A DNA stretch of 64,000 nucleotides from Actinoalloteichus hymeniacidonis (GCF_014203365.1 NZ_JACHIS010000001.1:1240001-1304000); one strand, 5' to 3'. Numbered from the stretch's first letter, positions 17,316 to 26,804 are shown. The notes: generated by a model not told the origin, from the letters alone. Numbers and translations are program-made.

Positions 17316-19022
17316 ATGTCCTCTTCTTCCTCCCAACCCGACCACGGCGTTCACGCCATCAGTGATCGATACGTGGACGACTCGGTGGCCCTGGCGCCGA
17401 ACGAGGCGACCTTCATGGGTATCGACGGCTACGACGACAAACTGACCGACTTCTCCCCGGAGGGCTTCCGCGACCGGGGTCGGCTCGTGTCCGACGCGCT
17501 GCGTGCGATGGCCGACGTGGAGCCTGCCGACGACGCCGAGCGGGTCGCCAAGGCGGTCTTCCAGGAGCGGGTCGGTCTCAGCGACGAACTGCACCAGGCG
17601 GGTCTGGACTCGTCGGCGCTGAACATCATCGCCAGCCCCGTGCAGGAGATCAGGGAGCTTTTCGACCTGATGCCGACCGACACCACGGAGCACTGGGAGA
17701 ACATCGCCGCCCGGTTGAAGGGCGTTCCCACGGCGCTGGCGGGGCTGCGGGTCTCGCTGGGCGAGTCCGCGGATGCGGGCCGCTGTTCCGCGTTGCGGCA
17801 GATCCGGCGGGTCGCCGAGCAGTGCGACACCTGGTCGGGACAGGGCGATGTCACCTCGTTCTTCGTCTCCCTGACCGACGGCGCGCAGCAGCGGACCGAC
17901 GTCGGCGCGGCCCTGCGCACCGAACTGGCGGCCGGGGCGAAGGCGGCCTCGGAGGCCTACGCGGACTTCGGCCGGTTCCTCCGCGACGACCTCGCACCGA
18001 AGGCACCCCGCAAGGACGCCGTCGGCCGCGAGACCTACCAGCTCTTCTCCCGATACTTCCTCGGCGCCCGGTTGGACCTCACCGAGGCCTACGAGTGGGG
18101 CTGGGAGGAGTTCTTCCGTATCGAGAAGGAGATGCACGAGCTGGCGGGGCGACTGCTCCGGCCGGGTGCCTCGCTCGCCGAGACCGCCCAGGCGCTGGAC
18201 CGCGACCCGCGCTACCGGGTGGACGGGCAGGACGCCTTCCAGCGCTGGATGCAGGACCTCTCGGACACCGCGCTGCGCGAACTGCGCGGCACCCACTTCG
18301 AGATCGCCGACGAGCTGATGCGGCTCGAGTGCCGTATCGCGCCGCCCGGCGGCGGCAACGGGGCCTACTACACCGGTCCGAGCGAGGACATGACCCGGCC
18401 GGGTCGGATGTGGTGGTCGGTCAACACCGACAAGAGTGATTTCTCGACCTGGCGCGAGGTCACCACCGTGTACCACGAGGGGGCGCCCGGTCATCACCTG
18501 CAGATCGCCACCGCGGTCAACCAGCAGGATCGACTCAACAAGTTCCAGCGCCTGATGTGCTTCGTGTCCGGCCACGGCGAGGGCTGGGCGCTGTACTCGG
18601 AGCGGCTCATGCGCGAGCTGGGCTACCTCTCCGACGACGGCGACCTGATGGGGATGCTCAGCGCGCAACTGCTGCGGGCGGCTCGGGTGATCGTCGACAT
18701 CGGCATGCACCTCGAACTGGAGATCCCGGCGGGCACCGGCTTCCACGAGGGCGAGCGCTGGACGCCCGAGCTGGGTCTGGAGTTCATGCTCGACCGCACC
18801 ATCGAGGACCGCGACCTGATCCCCGACGAGGTGGACCGCTACCTCGGCTGGCCCGGTCAGGCCCCGTCCTACAAGCTCGGCGAGCGGTTGTGGCTTGCGG
18901 CCCGGGATGACGCCCGTCGTCGCGGCGGCGCCGATTTCGACCTCAAGACCTTCCACCGGCAGGCCCTCGACCTGGGTTGCCTCGGATTGGACGACCTTCG
19001 GGCCCAGCTCGCCCTGCTCTGA
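17316..19022 (+). CDS. DUF885 family zinc metallopeptidase-like protein
   Basis: A 568-residue soluble DUF885 protein. The catalytic-type motif is YHEGAPGHHLQ (HEGxPGH), followed by GHGEGWALYSE, which supplies the third metal ligand as in the M2/M32-like gluzincin fold. No signal peptide is present, so it is likely cytoplasmic. DUF885 proteins are regarded as carboxypeptidase- or oligopeptidase-like; the substrate is not known. TAGCGT ends 6 nt before the ATG with no Shine-Dalgarno, suggesting a leaderless transcript. It diverges from the lppM gene and converges with the GNAT gene over a hairpin terminator. Confidence 0.85.
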   Translation: MSSSSSQPDHGVHAISDRYVDDSVALAPNEATFMGIDGYDDKLTDFSPEGFRDRGRLVSDALRAMADVEPADDAERVAKAVFQERVGLSDELHQAGLDSSALNIIASPVQEIRELFDLMPTDTTEHWENIAARLKGVPTALAGLRVSLGESADAGRCSALRQIRRVAEQCDTWSGQGDVTSFFVSLTDGAQQRTDVGAALRTELAAGAKAASEAYADFGRFLRDDLAPKAPRKDAVGRETYQLFSRYFLGARLDLTEAYEWGWEEFFRIEKEMHELAGRLLRPGASLAETAQALDRDPRYRVDGQDAFQRWMQDLSDTALRELRGTHFEIADELMRLECRIAPPGGGNGAYYTGPSEDMTRPGRMWWSVNTDKSDFSTWREVTTVYHEGAPGHHLQIATAVNQQDRLNKFQRLMCFVSGHGEGWALYSERLMRELGYLSDDGDLMGMLSAQLLRAARVIVDIGMHLELEIPAGTGFHEGERWTPELGLEFMLDRTIEDRDLIPDEVDRYLGWPGQAPSYKLGERLWLAARDDARRRGGADFDLKTFHRQALDLGCLGLDDLRAQLALL

Positions 19023-19056
19023 GTCGGCTCTCCGAGGTCCTCGATCCGGCCGAGGG

Positions 19057-19094
19057 GCAGGCCCGCGCGGGTTTGAACACCCGGGTGGGCCTGC
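19057..19094. terminator. Bidirectional hairpin between convergent DUF885 and GNAT genes
   Basis: An interrupted stem of 8 bp (GCAGGCCC with GGGCCTGC) plus 5 bp (CGGGT with ACCCG), separated by a 3-nt internal mismatch, closes on a TTGAAC loop. No T-tract, but the location between convergent stops fits termination in both directions. Confidence 0.7.
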
Positions 19095-19109
19095 GTCGCG
19101 GCCGGGCCG

Positions 19110-19679
19110 CTAGTCCAGCGGGAGCGGCCTGCCGAGCACCGCGAACGGGCGTGGGTCGCCCGCGAAGCGGTAGTTGCGCAGGACGTCCTCGAACCCGACT
19201 CGGCGGTACAACTGCCACGCCCGGCTCGGACCCTCCGGGGTGGACAACAGCACCTGAGCGCCGATGGCCTCGTCCAGCAGCATCCGCAGCAGGGCCTCGC
19301 CGATGCCCCGGCCCTGAGTGCCCGGCAGGACGTGGAGTTCGGTGAGTTCGAAGTAGTCGCGAAGCCAGTACCGCGCTCCATCGGCGTCGCCGGTGTCGAG
19401 CAGTCCGTGGTGCACCTGTTCGTACCACCATTGGCCGGGGGCGCCCCGATAGCCGTAGGCCACGCCGACCATGTCGCCCCGGCGATCGACGGCGGCGACG
19501 CCGCGCCAGCCCTCTCGGGCGGCGTGTCCCAGCCAGGTCGGCCCGCGATGGTGCATGGCGCTGGGCGGGTACCGCATCGCGGTGACGTAGACGTGCAGCG
19601 CCTCACCGAGTCGGGATTGCATCTCTTCGGGTGACAATTCGATGAGACGTTCCCAGTCCGCGGTTGCCGCTGCGCTCAC
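19110..19679 (-). CDS. GNAT family N-acetyltransferase
   Basis: A 189-residue GNAT acetyltransferase that would transfer acetyl from acetyl-CoA to an unknown amine. The acetyl-CoA pyrophosphate loop is visible as VLPGTQGRGIGEALL, preceded by the beta4 strand TELHV and followed by the RAWQLYRRVGFED block. The GTG start at 19679 overlaps the stop codon of the YbaK gene (GTGA), so the two are translationally coupled. It is in the same neighbourhood as an acetyltransferase next to lppM in mycobacteria (Rv2170). Confidence 0.85.
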   Translation of the reverse strand: MSAAATADWERLIELSPEEMQSRLGEALHVYVTAMRYPPSAMHHRGPTWLGHAAREGWRGVAAVDRRGDMVGVAYGYRGAPGQWWYEQVHHGLLDTGDADGARYWLRDYFELTELHVLPGTQGRGIGEALLRMLLDEAIGAQVLLSTPEGPSRAWQLYRRVGFEDVLRNYRFAGDPRPFAVLGRPLPLD

Positions 19680-20173
19680 GAGGTGGGACTCCCGGTCGCC
19701 GCGACGTCGAGCACGCGGCCGCCGGTCAGCCGGACCAGCTCCTCGAAGGTGGAGGGGTACACGGCCTTGGGGTGACCTGCGGCCGCCCAGATCACCGGGT
19801 ACTGCTGGAGGGCGGCGTCGATCAGCGTGGTGATCGGCACGGGATGGCCGACCGGGGAGACACCGCCGATCACCTGGCCGGTGTGCAGTCGGACGTAGTC
19901 GGGCTTGGCGCGGCCGACCTGCTGCGCTCCGATCGCGGAGGCCAGCAGCGTGGTGTCGGCGCGATGCGCGCCGGAGGTGAGCGCCAACAACGGAGCCGGA
20001 CCGGCGTCGAAGATCAGGCTGTTGGCGATGGCGCCGACGTCGACGCCTACCGCGTCGGCCGCCTGGGCCGCCGTTTTGACATCGGATTCCAGGATCCGGA
20101 TGCGCTGTGCCGATTCGTCGAGACCTGCCGCGATCAACGCCGCCGCGACCCGCTGTATACCAGGGTGCTCCAT
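19676..20173 (-). CDS. YbaK/ProX-type aminoacyl-tRNA deacylase
   Basis: A 165-residue YbaK/EbsC-domain protein. Family features are SLIFDAGPAPLLALTSG, the conserved lysine in GRAKPDYV and the GQVIGGVSPVGHP glycine loop. Members hydrolyse mischarged Cys-tRNA(Pro) or related aminoacyl-tRNAs in the cytoplasm. ATG at 20173 is preferred, with a GGGTGAG tract upstream; GTG at 20182 is an alternative. The 3' end overlaps the GNAT start by 4 nt. Substrate specificity cannot be read from sequence. Confidence 0.85.
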   Translation of the reverse strand: MEHPGIQRVAAALIAAGLDESAQRIRILESDVKTAAQAADAVGVDVGAIANSLIFDAGPAPLLALTSGAHRADTTLLASAIGAQQVGRAKPDYVRLHTGQVIGGVSPVGHPVPITTLIDAALQQYPVIWAAAGHPKAVYPSTFEELVRLTGGRVLDVAATGSPTS

Positions 20174-20237
20174 CGGGCTCACCCATTCATCAGATCACGT
20201 CTGGCGCGCCGCCGGCACCTCGGGTTACTGTGGAGGC

Positions 20238-20257
20238 ATTCGAACATCAGTTCGAAT
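20238..20257. promoter_or_regulatory. LexA-type SOS box
   Basis: ATTCGAAC and GTTCGAAT form a perfect 8-4-8 palindrome around ATCA. The core TCGAAC-N4-GTTCGA is the established LexA operator consensus of actinobacteria and other Gram-positives. It lies 46 bp upstream of the GTG of the HEPN gene, a promoter-proximal position suitable for repression. Repressor binding is inferred. Confidence 0.82.
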
Positions 20258-20303
20258 TCTGTTCTGACTCGTCCTCGCGAGCAAGCTATCTCCGGAGGCC
20301 GCC

Positions 20304-20774
20304 GTGTTCGTCCGATTCGACTCCGTCGTGACCCGTCCCGAGCCCGCCGATCAGGCTCTTGCGCTCGGGACGGTTCCTGCCGCGCGGCGTGTCCCCGTAC
20401 CTCCCCCCTCGGCGCTCGACCTCCTTCGGCAGGCCCGCCTCGCTCTGGCCGAGGCGAGAGTCGCCGCCGACCATCACGACCGCTTCCTCGCGGCCTACCT
20501 GAGCGCGCTGCGGTCCGGCGCGGCCGTGCTCGCCACCAGGGCCCGCCCGGAGCCGGGGCTCGGCAGGCCGCGCAGCGTGTGGGGCCTGCTGGCCGGGGTC
20601 GCACCCGGATTGGCCGAGTGGGCGGGGTTCTTCGAGTCCTACGCCGCTCGCCGGGCCGCCGTGCAGGACGGCGAGCGCGACATCGTGTCGGTTCGCGACG
20701 CCGATGACCTCGAACGTCAGGTCCACGAGTTCACCCTGCTGGCCGAGGCGGCGGTATACGGGAGGCGGCGATGA
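20304..20774 (+). CDS. SAV_6107-family HEPN domain protein
   Basis: A 156-residue protein of the actinobacterial SAV_6107 HEPN family: a short disordered N-terminus, then about 120 residues of alpha-helix (SALDLLRQARLALAEARVAADHH onwards) ending in LERQVHEFTLLAEAAV. HEPN domains are helical bundles, often RNases with an R-x4-6-H motif; here R52-x4-H57 (RVAADH) is the only such match and may or may not be catalytic. GTG at 20304 has GGAGG with 5-nt spacing. A perfect SOS box lies upstream, and the stop overlaps the next gene (ATGA), so both genes are probably induced by DNA damage. Confidence 0.78.
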   Translation: MFVRFDSVVTRPEPADQALALGTVPAARRVPVPPPSALDLLRQARLALAEARVAADHHDRFLAAYLSALRSGAAVLATRARPEPGLGRPRSVWGLLAGVAPGLAEWAGFFESYAARRAAVQDGERDIVSVRDADDLERQVHEFTLLAEAAVYGRRR

Positions 20775-21553
20775 GGCGAGTGACGGCCATCGACTACGAA
20801 CGGTTCCTCGACGTCATGTGCATCGACGGAGAACGACTGGCGTCCTGCGTGGACAGTGCCCCCGGCGACAGCCCGGTTCCCGGCTGCCCCGGCCTGACCC
20901 TCGCCGAGACGGTGCAGCATCTCGGCGACGTCTATCGGTCCACCGCCGATCAGACCCGCCTCCCGAACAACCGAGAAGTCACCCCATCGAGTGGAATCAG
21001 GTCGTCGATTCCCGGCGATTCGGCCCGATTGGCCGCCTACCTGCGCGCCGGACTCGCCGAGGTCTCCGGGGAGCTGTCCGCCCACCGGCCGGAGGAACGG
21101 TGCGCCACCTGGTGGCCCGCCGATGCCAGCTTCGGTTTCTGGGCCCGCCGGTTGACCCACGAGACGATCGTGCACCGGGTCGACGTGCAGGCCGCGGCCG
21201 GACTCCGGCGGGACCACGTCGACACCGACATCGCGGTGGACGGCGTCGACGAGGTACTGACCCTGTGGTTCGACCACCAGCTCGGCGAGTTGGCGATCAC
21301 CGCGTCCCGCGCGGCGACGGTGGCCGTGCGGACCGGCGGCCGGGCCTGGGTGGCCTATGCCGGCCCGACCGGCACCCGAGTGCGGGCGGTCGATCCGAAT
21401 GCGGTCGGGCCGGTCGACGCGACGGTCTCCGGCGATCCATTCTCGGTCTACCTGTGGTTGTGGGGCAGGCTGCCGGACTGGACCGTCCGCTTCGAGGGCG
21501 ACGCCGACGCCATCGCCCAGTTCTGGGTGCTGCTCAGCGTGGCCACCAGGTGA
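20771..21553 (+). CDS. Maleylpyruvate isomerase family mycothiol-dependent enzyme (DinB-like)
   Basis: A 260-residue member of the mycothiol-dependent maleylpyruvate isomerase/DinB superfamily. The N-terminal four-helix bundle carries putative metal ligands at LAETVQHLGD and in RLTHETIVHRVDVQAA (His-x3-x2-His pattern), and a C-terminal MDMPI domain ends in the typical WGRLPDW and GDADAIAQFW blocks. Such enzymes use mycothiol for isomerisation or S-transfer; the substrate is unknown. It starts within the stop codon of the HEPN gene with GGAGG upstream, so it is translationally coupled and shares the SOS-box promoter. Confidence 0.85.
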   Translation: MRRVTAIDYERFLDVMCIDGERLASCVDSAPGDSPVPGCPGLTLAETVQHLGDVYRSTADQTRLPNNREVTPSSGIRSSIPGDSARLAAYLRAGLAEVSGELSAHRPEERCATWWPADASFGFWARRLTHETIVHRVDVQAAAGLRRDHVDTDIAVDGVDEVLTLWFDHQLGELAITASRAATVAVRTGGRAWVAYAGPTGTRVRAVDPNAVGPVDATVSGDPFSVYLWLWGRLPDWTVRFEGDADAIAQFWVLLSVATR

Positions 21554-21556
21554 CGA

Positions 21557-21594
21557 CCGTTCGGGGCGACGCAGCGCCGCGTCGCCCCGAACGG
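21557..21594. terminator. Strong bidirectional hairpin between convergent genes
   Basis: A perfect 16-bp inverted repeat (21557-21572 with 21579-21594) with a 6-nt loop begins 3 bp after the stop codon of the mycothiol enzyme gene and ends 50 bp before the stop of the convergent helicase gene. No T-tract, as is common in actinomycetes. Confidence 0.85.
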
Positions 21595-21643
21595 CCACAC
21601 CGGATTGCCGACGAGTCTCCGGGCCGATCGAAGACCGGTGAGG

Positions 21644-24600
21644 TCAGCCGCGTAGCCGCAGCCCCTTCGGGGTGCTGCGGAAACCCGCCTCGGTCAGCAC
21701 GGCGGCCAGCCGCGAGCCCAACGCCTGCTCCCCATCGGTCCTGGTGAGCACCAAGGGCTCGACGCGGCCCGAGCGGACGACCGCCACCAACGCCGACGCC
21801 GCCAGCCGCAACTCCCGCTGCTCTTCGGTGAACGACAACAGGGATCGTCCGCCGCGCTCCACGTACAGCACCGCCTCGCCATCGACCGAGACGACCAGCG
21901 CGCCCGCCTTCCGACCCGGGCGGTGGGCACCGGCGCCGATCGGGGTCGGCCAGCCCAGGGCGGCGCCATACGGCTGCGCCGGGTCGGCCGCCGCCAGCAC
22001 CAGTGCCCCCGGCGCACTCCTGTACCGGCCTGCTTCCCTGGACCACTCGCGCAGCCCGTCCACCGCGCCGGGCATTGCGAACTGGGCACCGCTCGGGCCC
22101 CGGACCAGCAGACCACGCCTGCACCGACCGGATTCCTCCATCGCCCGCAGCACCCGATACACCCCGGCGAAACCACCCGGCACCCGTTCGCCCTCCACGG
22201 AGCCCCTGGTGAGCACGCCGTGCCGAGCCAGCAGCGCCTCGGCCTGGGCATGTGCCCGCCGGGTCGGATCGGTCACCCGGACGGGCGCCAACGACCAGCG
22301 ACCCGCGACCGTGGGCGGCCCGCCGGTGCCGGACAGCGGCCTGCCATGTCGGGTGGCCCGCAGCCCGGAACGGCGACCTCGGGGCGATACCGGTCGGGCT
22401 CGGTGGGTGGCGCCGCCACCGGAGATCAGCGCGCGCAGTCCGGCCAGCGTGTCGTTGGTGACCAACCCCGCCCAGACGAGTTCCCACAGCGCCGTGACGA
22501 CCTCGCCCTCCGCGTGACGTGGCTCGCCGCGCTCCGCCGTCCACGTGCCGAGCCGGTCTACCAGGGTGCGGAAGAACAGCCCGCCCGGTTCCAACGCCGC
22601 GAGCACCGCCCGATGCAGTTCGGTGTCGAGACCCGGGTCCTCGACGGGAGGCGGGAGCACCAGCTCGGCGAGATCGGCGGGCGCCAATGCCAGCCAACCG
22701 TCGTTGCCGCCCAGCGCGCCCGCACCGCACCAGATGACCTCCCCGGCCGAGGTCAGCTCGTCGAGGGCGGCCGGTAGATAACCGGGCAACCGGGTGCCCA
22801 TGATCATCGATTCCAGCGCGCTCGCGGGCAGCGGTGCGCCCGCCAGCTGCTCGATCACGGCCAAGACGTCGTCGGCGGTCGCCACGACCGGCTGTCGAGC
22901 AGGCGCCGCCGGAACCGTCTGCCGTTCCTGATCGGCGACATCGAGGACCGGCACGCCATGCCAATCGGGGAGGAACCGGCCGAGCGCGGCGGGCTCCACC
23001 GGCTCGACCTCGGCCCGCAGCCGCGCGAGCGAGCCGCGCCGCAGCCTGCGCAGCACCTCGACGTCGCAGTATTCGGTGGGGGCCGCCCCACGCTCGGTCG
23101 CGTCCGAGGCGGAGCCGTCGAGGGTCGCGGGTGCGTTCGCCGATTCGGACTCGACCGGTCGCAGCTCGCCCCGCGACAACCGGCCTGCGGCGGCGAGCCG
23201 ATCCAGCCGGTCGGTCACCGGCCCGACGCCCACGCCGAACCGCGCGGCGGCCTGCGCCGCACGGAACGGCCCGCGACCTCGGGCATAGCGGATCAGCAGC
23301 TCGCCGAGGGCATCGGAGGTCGGTGCGAGCAACGCCCGAGGCAGTCCGGCGGGCAGCCGGACGCCGAGTGCGTCTCGATAGCGGGCGGCGTCCTCCACCG
23401 CAACCCAGCGGTCGGTCCCCGCCATCGACAACACCACCGCGCGCCCGGCCGTGACGAGTTCCTCGGCCCACTCCGGTAGCCCGCCCCTGGCGATGAGCTC
23501 CTCGCGATCCAGATCGCCGAGGAATCGCAGCAGGTCGGCCACGCCCTCGACATCGGACACCCGATGCTCCGGATCGGTCCGTTGCAGGGCCGCCTCGATC
23601 TCCGCCAACACCGTGGGATCGAGGAGATCGCGCACGGCGTCGGAACCCAGCAACTCGCCGAGCAACGTGGGATCCAACGTCAGTCCGGCCGCCCGCCGCT
23701 CGGCCAACGGGGTGTCCCCGCCGTAGAGGAACATCGCCACGTATCCGACCAGCAGCGCGCGGGCGAACGGCGATGGCGCAGGCGTCTGCACCTCGATGAC
23801 CTGGATACGACGGGTCGAGGCGTCGCGCTGCACCGCGACGAGCCCTGGCAGGTCGTAGACGTCGCGCAGGCACTCCCGCATCGTCTCCAGCATCACCGGG
23901 AACCGCTCGTACTGGGCCGCCACCGTCAACAACTGCGCGGAGCGTTGCCGTTGCCGCCACAGCGGACTCCGCCGTCGGGGATCCCACCGGGGCAGCAGCA
24001 ACGACCGCGCGGCGCACTCGCGGAAGCGGGCGGCGAACAGCGCGGAGGTGCCCACCTCGGCGCTGACCAGCCGCTCCACCTGGTCGGGGTCGAAGAGGAT
24101 GTCCTCGGCGCCGACGGTGTGCTCGCCGTGTTCCTCGGCGACCTCGGCGGGTAGCCGAAGCACGATGCCGTCGTCGGCGTGCACGATCTGCGGATCGATC
24201 CCGAGTCGATCGCGCAGCCGGGCCGCGATGAGCAATGCCCACGGCGCGTTGACGCGATCGCCGAAGGGGGAGTGCACCACCCACTGCCAGTCGCCGAGCT
24301 CGTCGCGAAAGCGTTCGAGGACCACGGTGCGATCGTCGGAGACGCGGCCGGTGGCCGCCCGCTGGTCGGCGAGATAGGCCAGCAGGTTCCCGCACGCCCA
24401 GTCGTCCAGTCCCGCCTCCTCGGCGCGCCTGCGGGCCTCGGCGGGTTCGGCGGCGACGACCTCCCGGACGAACCTGCCGAGGGCGATCCCCAATTCCAGC
24501 GGCCGTCCCGGCGAATCGCCCTTCCAGAACGGCATCCGCGCCGGTTGTCCGGGGGCGGGCACCACGATGACCCGGTCGTGGGTGATCTCCTGCACCCGCC

Positions 24601-26572
24601 ACGAGCTGGTGCCGAGTAGGAAGGTGTCGCCCACCCGGGACTCGTAGACCATCTCCTCGTCCAGCTCGCCGACCCGCGAGCCGGTCTCGCCCTCGCCGCC
24701 GGGCGTCGTGACGAGGAACAGCCCCCGATCGGGGATGGTGCCGCCGGAGGTCACGGCCAGCCGTTGCGCGCCGGGCCGCGCGTGCAGCACATCCGCGCCG
24801 CGATCCCAGACGATCCTGGCCCGCAGCTCGCCGAACTCCTCGCTGGGATACCGGCCCGCGAGCATGTCCAGGACCGAGTCCAGCGCGGACCCCGGCAGCT
24901 CGGCGAACGGCGCCGCCCGCCGCACCAGCGCGGCGAGCTCATCCACCGACCACTGATCCATCGCCACCATCGCCACGATGTGCTGGGCCAAGACGTCCAG
25001 CGGATTGCGGGGAAACCGGATCTCCTCGATGGCCCCACCGCGCATCCGCTCCGCGACGACCGCGCAGGAGACCAGGTCGCTGCGGAATTTCGGCAACATC
25101 ACCCCGGTCGACACCGCGTCGACGTGGTGACCGGCCCGCCCGACCCGTTGCAGTCCCGCAGCCACGCTCGGCGGTGCCTCCACCTGGATCACCAGGTCGA
25201 CCGCGCCCATGTCGATGCCCAACTCCAACGAGGAGGTCGCCACGACACACGGCAGCAGCCCCGCCTTGAGCTCCTCCTCGACCTCGGTGCGCTGGAGCCG
25301 GGCCATCGAGCCGTGGTGGGCCTTGGCGACGACGGCGGGCGCCCCGGTCGTCACACCGGACTGGCCGACCGCCTCCGCCGGGAACCGGCGCGGATCGGCA
25401 GGCGGCCCGGTTCGGGACGACGCCGTGGGCGACCCGGTCGCGGGTGGCGTCGGTGAATCGCCGAGCAGACCGTCCGTGGCGTCGGATCCGCCGGTGTCCA
25501 GTTCCTCCGCGGGACCGGGCGCCGCGTCGAGCGATGCCGCCTCGGGCTCCGCAGCGTCCGCCTCCATCGCGACCAACTCGTTGAGCCGGGCGGTGAGCCG
25601 CTCGGCGAGCCGCCGCGAATTGACGAAGACGATGGTCGACCGATGGGCGCGAACGAGGTCCAGGACCCGTTGTTCCACGGCGGGCCAGATCGAGGCAGCC
25701 GGAATCTGCGGCTCGGAATCGGATGCGTCGTCGGGTGCCTGCGCGGGACGCCGGGTGCGTGCCGACTGCACGTCGGACTCCGGCGCGTGCTCGTCCAACC
25801 GGGACATGTCCGGCACCGGCACCTCGACGCGGACCTCGACCTCCTTGGGGTGGTCGGGCCGGACGATCTCCACCGGCCTGCCGCCGGCGAGGAAGGTGGC
25901 GATCTCCGCCACCGGTCGAACGGTCGCCGAGAGCCCGATCCGCTGGGCGGGCGCCGCCAGCAGGGCATCCAGTCGTTCCAGGGACAGCGCGAGATGCGCG
26001 CCGCGTTTCCCACCAGCCACGGCATGTACCTCGTCGACGATCACCGTCTGCACCCCGCGCAACGACTCGCGGGCCGCCGAGGTCACCAGCAGGAACAGCG
26101 ACTCGGGTGTGGTGACCAGGACATCGGGGGGTGTCCGGTTGAAGCTGCGCCGAGTGGTGGCATCGGTGTCCCCGGTGCGCATCCCCACGGTGATGTCCGG
26201 GGCGGGCAGCCCGAGGCGGACGGCGGACCGACCGATCCCGGCCAGCGGCCCACGCAGGTTGCGTTCCACATCGACCGCCAACGCCTTCATCGGCGACACG
26301 TACAGCACTCGGCAGCGTTCGCGCGGCTCGGCGGTCGGCCCGGTCACCGCGAGTCGGTCCAGGGCCCAGAGAAACGCGGCGAGGGTCTTCCCGGCGCCGG
26401 TCGGCGCGATGACCAGGGCATGTCCGCCGCTCGCCGCCGCCCGCCAGGCACCGCTCTGCGCCGAGGTCGGCGCGGGGAACGCTTCCGTGAACCAATCCCT
26501 GGTGGCGGGCGAGAACAACTCGACGCCGTCGTCCGCCGGAGCGGCGCCGGCCCGGCCGTGTCCTGCGGTCAT
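21644..26572 (-). CDS. lhr: Lhr-type large ATP-dependent helicase
   Basis: A 1642-residue DEAD/DEAH superfamily 2 helicase of the Lhr (long helicase-related) family. The N-terminal core has APTGAGKT (residues 56-63), YVSPMKAL, TTPES, DEVH (180-183) and SATVRP; the second RecA domain includes ATSSLELGIDMG and QRVGRAGH. An acidic, low-complexity insert of about 75 residues lies between these two domains. The Lhr-core winged-helix/beta-barrel region and the long C-terminal extension of full-length Lhr follow. Lhr unwinds RNA-DNA hybrids and forked DNA 3'-5' and in mycobacteria is DNA-damage inducible. It converges on the SOS-boxed HEPN operon and diverges from the Hsp70-like gene. Confidence 0.9.
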   Translation of the reverse strand: MTAGHGRAGAAPADDGVELFSPATRDWFTEAFPAPTSAQSGAWRAAASGGHALVIAPTGAGKTLAAFLWALDRLAVTGPTAEPRERCRVLYVSPMKALAVDVERNLRGPLAGIGRSAVRLGLPAPDITVGMRTGDTDATTRRSFNRTPPDVLVTTPESLFLLVTSAARESLRGVQTVIVDEVHAVAGGKRGAHLALSLERLDALLAAPAQRIGLSATVRPVAEIATFLAGGRPVEIVRPDHPKEVEVRVEVPVPDMSRLDEHAPESDVQSARTRRPAQAPDDASDSEPQIPAASIWPAVEQRVLDLVRAHRSTIVFVNSRRLAERLTARLNELVAMEADAAEPEAASLDAAPGPAEELDTGGSDATDGLLGDSPTPPATGSPTASSRTGPPADPRRFPAEAVGQSGVTTGAPAVVAKAHHGSMARLQRTEVEEELKAGLLPCVVATSSLELGIDMGAVDLVIQVEAPPSVAAGLQRVGRAGHHVDAVSTGVMLPKFRSDLVSCAVVAERMRGGAIEEIRFPRNPLDVLAQHIVAMVAMDQWSVDELAALVRRAAPFAELPGSALDSVLDMLAGRYPSEEFGELRARIVWDRGADVLHARPGAQRLAVTSGGTIPDRGLFLVTTPGGEGETGSRVGELDEEMVYESRVGDTFLLGTSSWRVQEITHDRVIVVPAPGQPARMPFWKGDSPGRPLELGIALGRFVREVVAAEPAEARRRAEEAGLDDWACGNLLAYLADQRAATGRVSDDRTVVLERFRDELGDWQWVVHSPFGDRVNAPWALLIAARLRDRLGIDPQIVHADDGIVLRLPAEVAEEHGEHTVGAEDILFDPDQVERLVSAEVGTSALFAARFRECAARSLLLPRWDPRRRSPLWRQRQRSAQLLTVAAQYERFPVMLETMRECLRDVYDLPGLVAVQRDASTRRIQVIEVQTPAPSPFARALLVGYVAMFLYGGDTPLAERRAAGLTLDPTLLGELLGSDAVRDLLDPTVLAEIEAALQRTDPEHRVSDVEGVADLLRFLGDLDREELIARGGLPEWAEELVTAGRAVVLSMAGTDRWVAVEDAARYRDALGVRLPAGLPRALLAPTSDALGELLIRYARGRGPFRAAQAAARFGVGVGPVTDRLDRLAAAGRLSRGELRPVESESANAPATLDGSASDATERGAAPTEYCDVEVLRRLRRGSLARLRAEVEPVEPAALGRFLPDWHGVPVLDVADQERQTVPAAPARQPVVATADDVLAVIEQLAGAPLPASALESMIMGTRLPGYLPAALDELTSAGEVIWCGAGALGGNDGWLALAPADLAELVLPPPVEDPGLDTELHRAVLAALEPGGLFFRTLVDRLGTWTAERGEPRHAEGEVVTALWELVWAGLVTNDTLAGLRALISGGGATHRARPVSPRGRRSGLRATRHGRPLSGTGGPPTVAGRWSLAPVRVTDPTRRAHAQAEALLARHGVLTRGSVEGERVPGGFAGVYRVLRAMEESGRCRRGLLVRGPSGAQFAMPGAVDGLREWSREAGRYRSAPGALVLAAADPAQPYGAALGWPTPIGAGAHRPGRKAGALVVSVDGEAVLYVERGGRSLLSFTEEQRELRLAASALVAVVRSGRVEPLVLTRTDGEQALGSRLAAVLTEAGFRSTPKGLRLRG

Positions 26573-26804
26573 CGGGTCATCCTCACCCAGGCCACCGACG
26601 ACTTCGAGTCGGTCGCGTACCGACGGTCACCGCCGCGCTGCGCAGCGCCCGCACCTTCCTCCCCGGTCGTACTCCGCAGCACAGGGAAATACCGACAACC
26701 GCAGATATCGGTCCGGGTGGCATGGCACGATTCGGGCTGCTTGCCAGCATCGCGCGATCACCCGTCTGGGGGCGCGAGGTAGTGACGGTGTCGAGGAGAG
26801 TGCT
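26573..26804. other. Divergent promoter region between helicase and Hsp70-like genes
   Basis: About 230 bp between two divergent starts. A GAGGAGAG ribosome binding site for the Hsp70-like gene lies at 26793-26800. No LexA-type box or other palindrome was seen. Confidence 0.5.

Noticed and set aside
21534-24602. Long minus-strand frame of about 1020 codons overlapping the helicase gene
   Set aside because: It is out of frame with the Lhr-type gene, has arginine/glycine-rich low-complexity composition and no known domain; a shadow of high GC content.
25209-26804. In-frame extension of the Hsp70-like gene by over 500 codons
   Set aside because: It is antisense to the helicase gene and the ATPase starts cleanly at the GTG behind GAGGAGAG.
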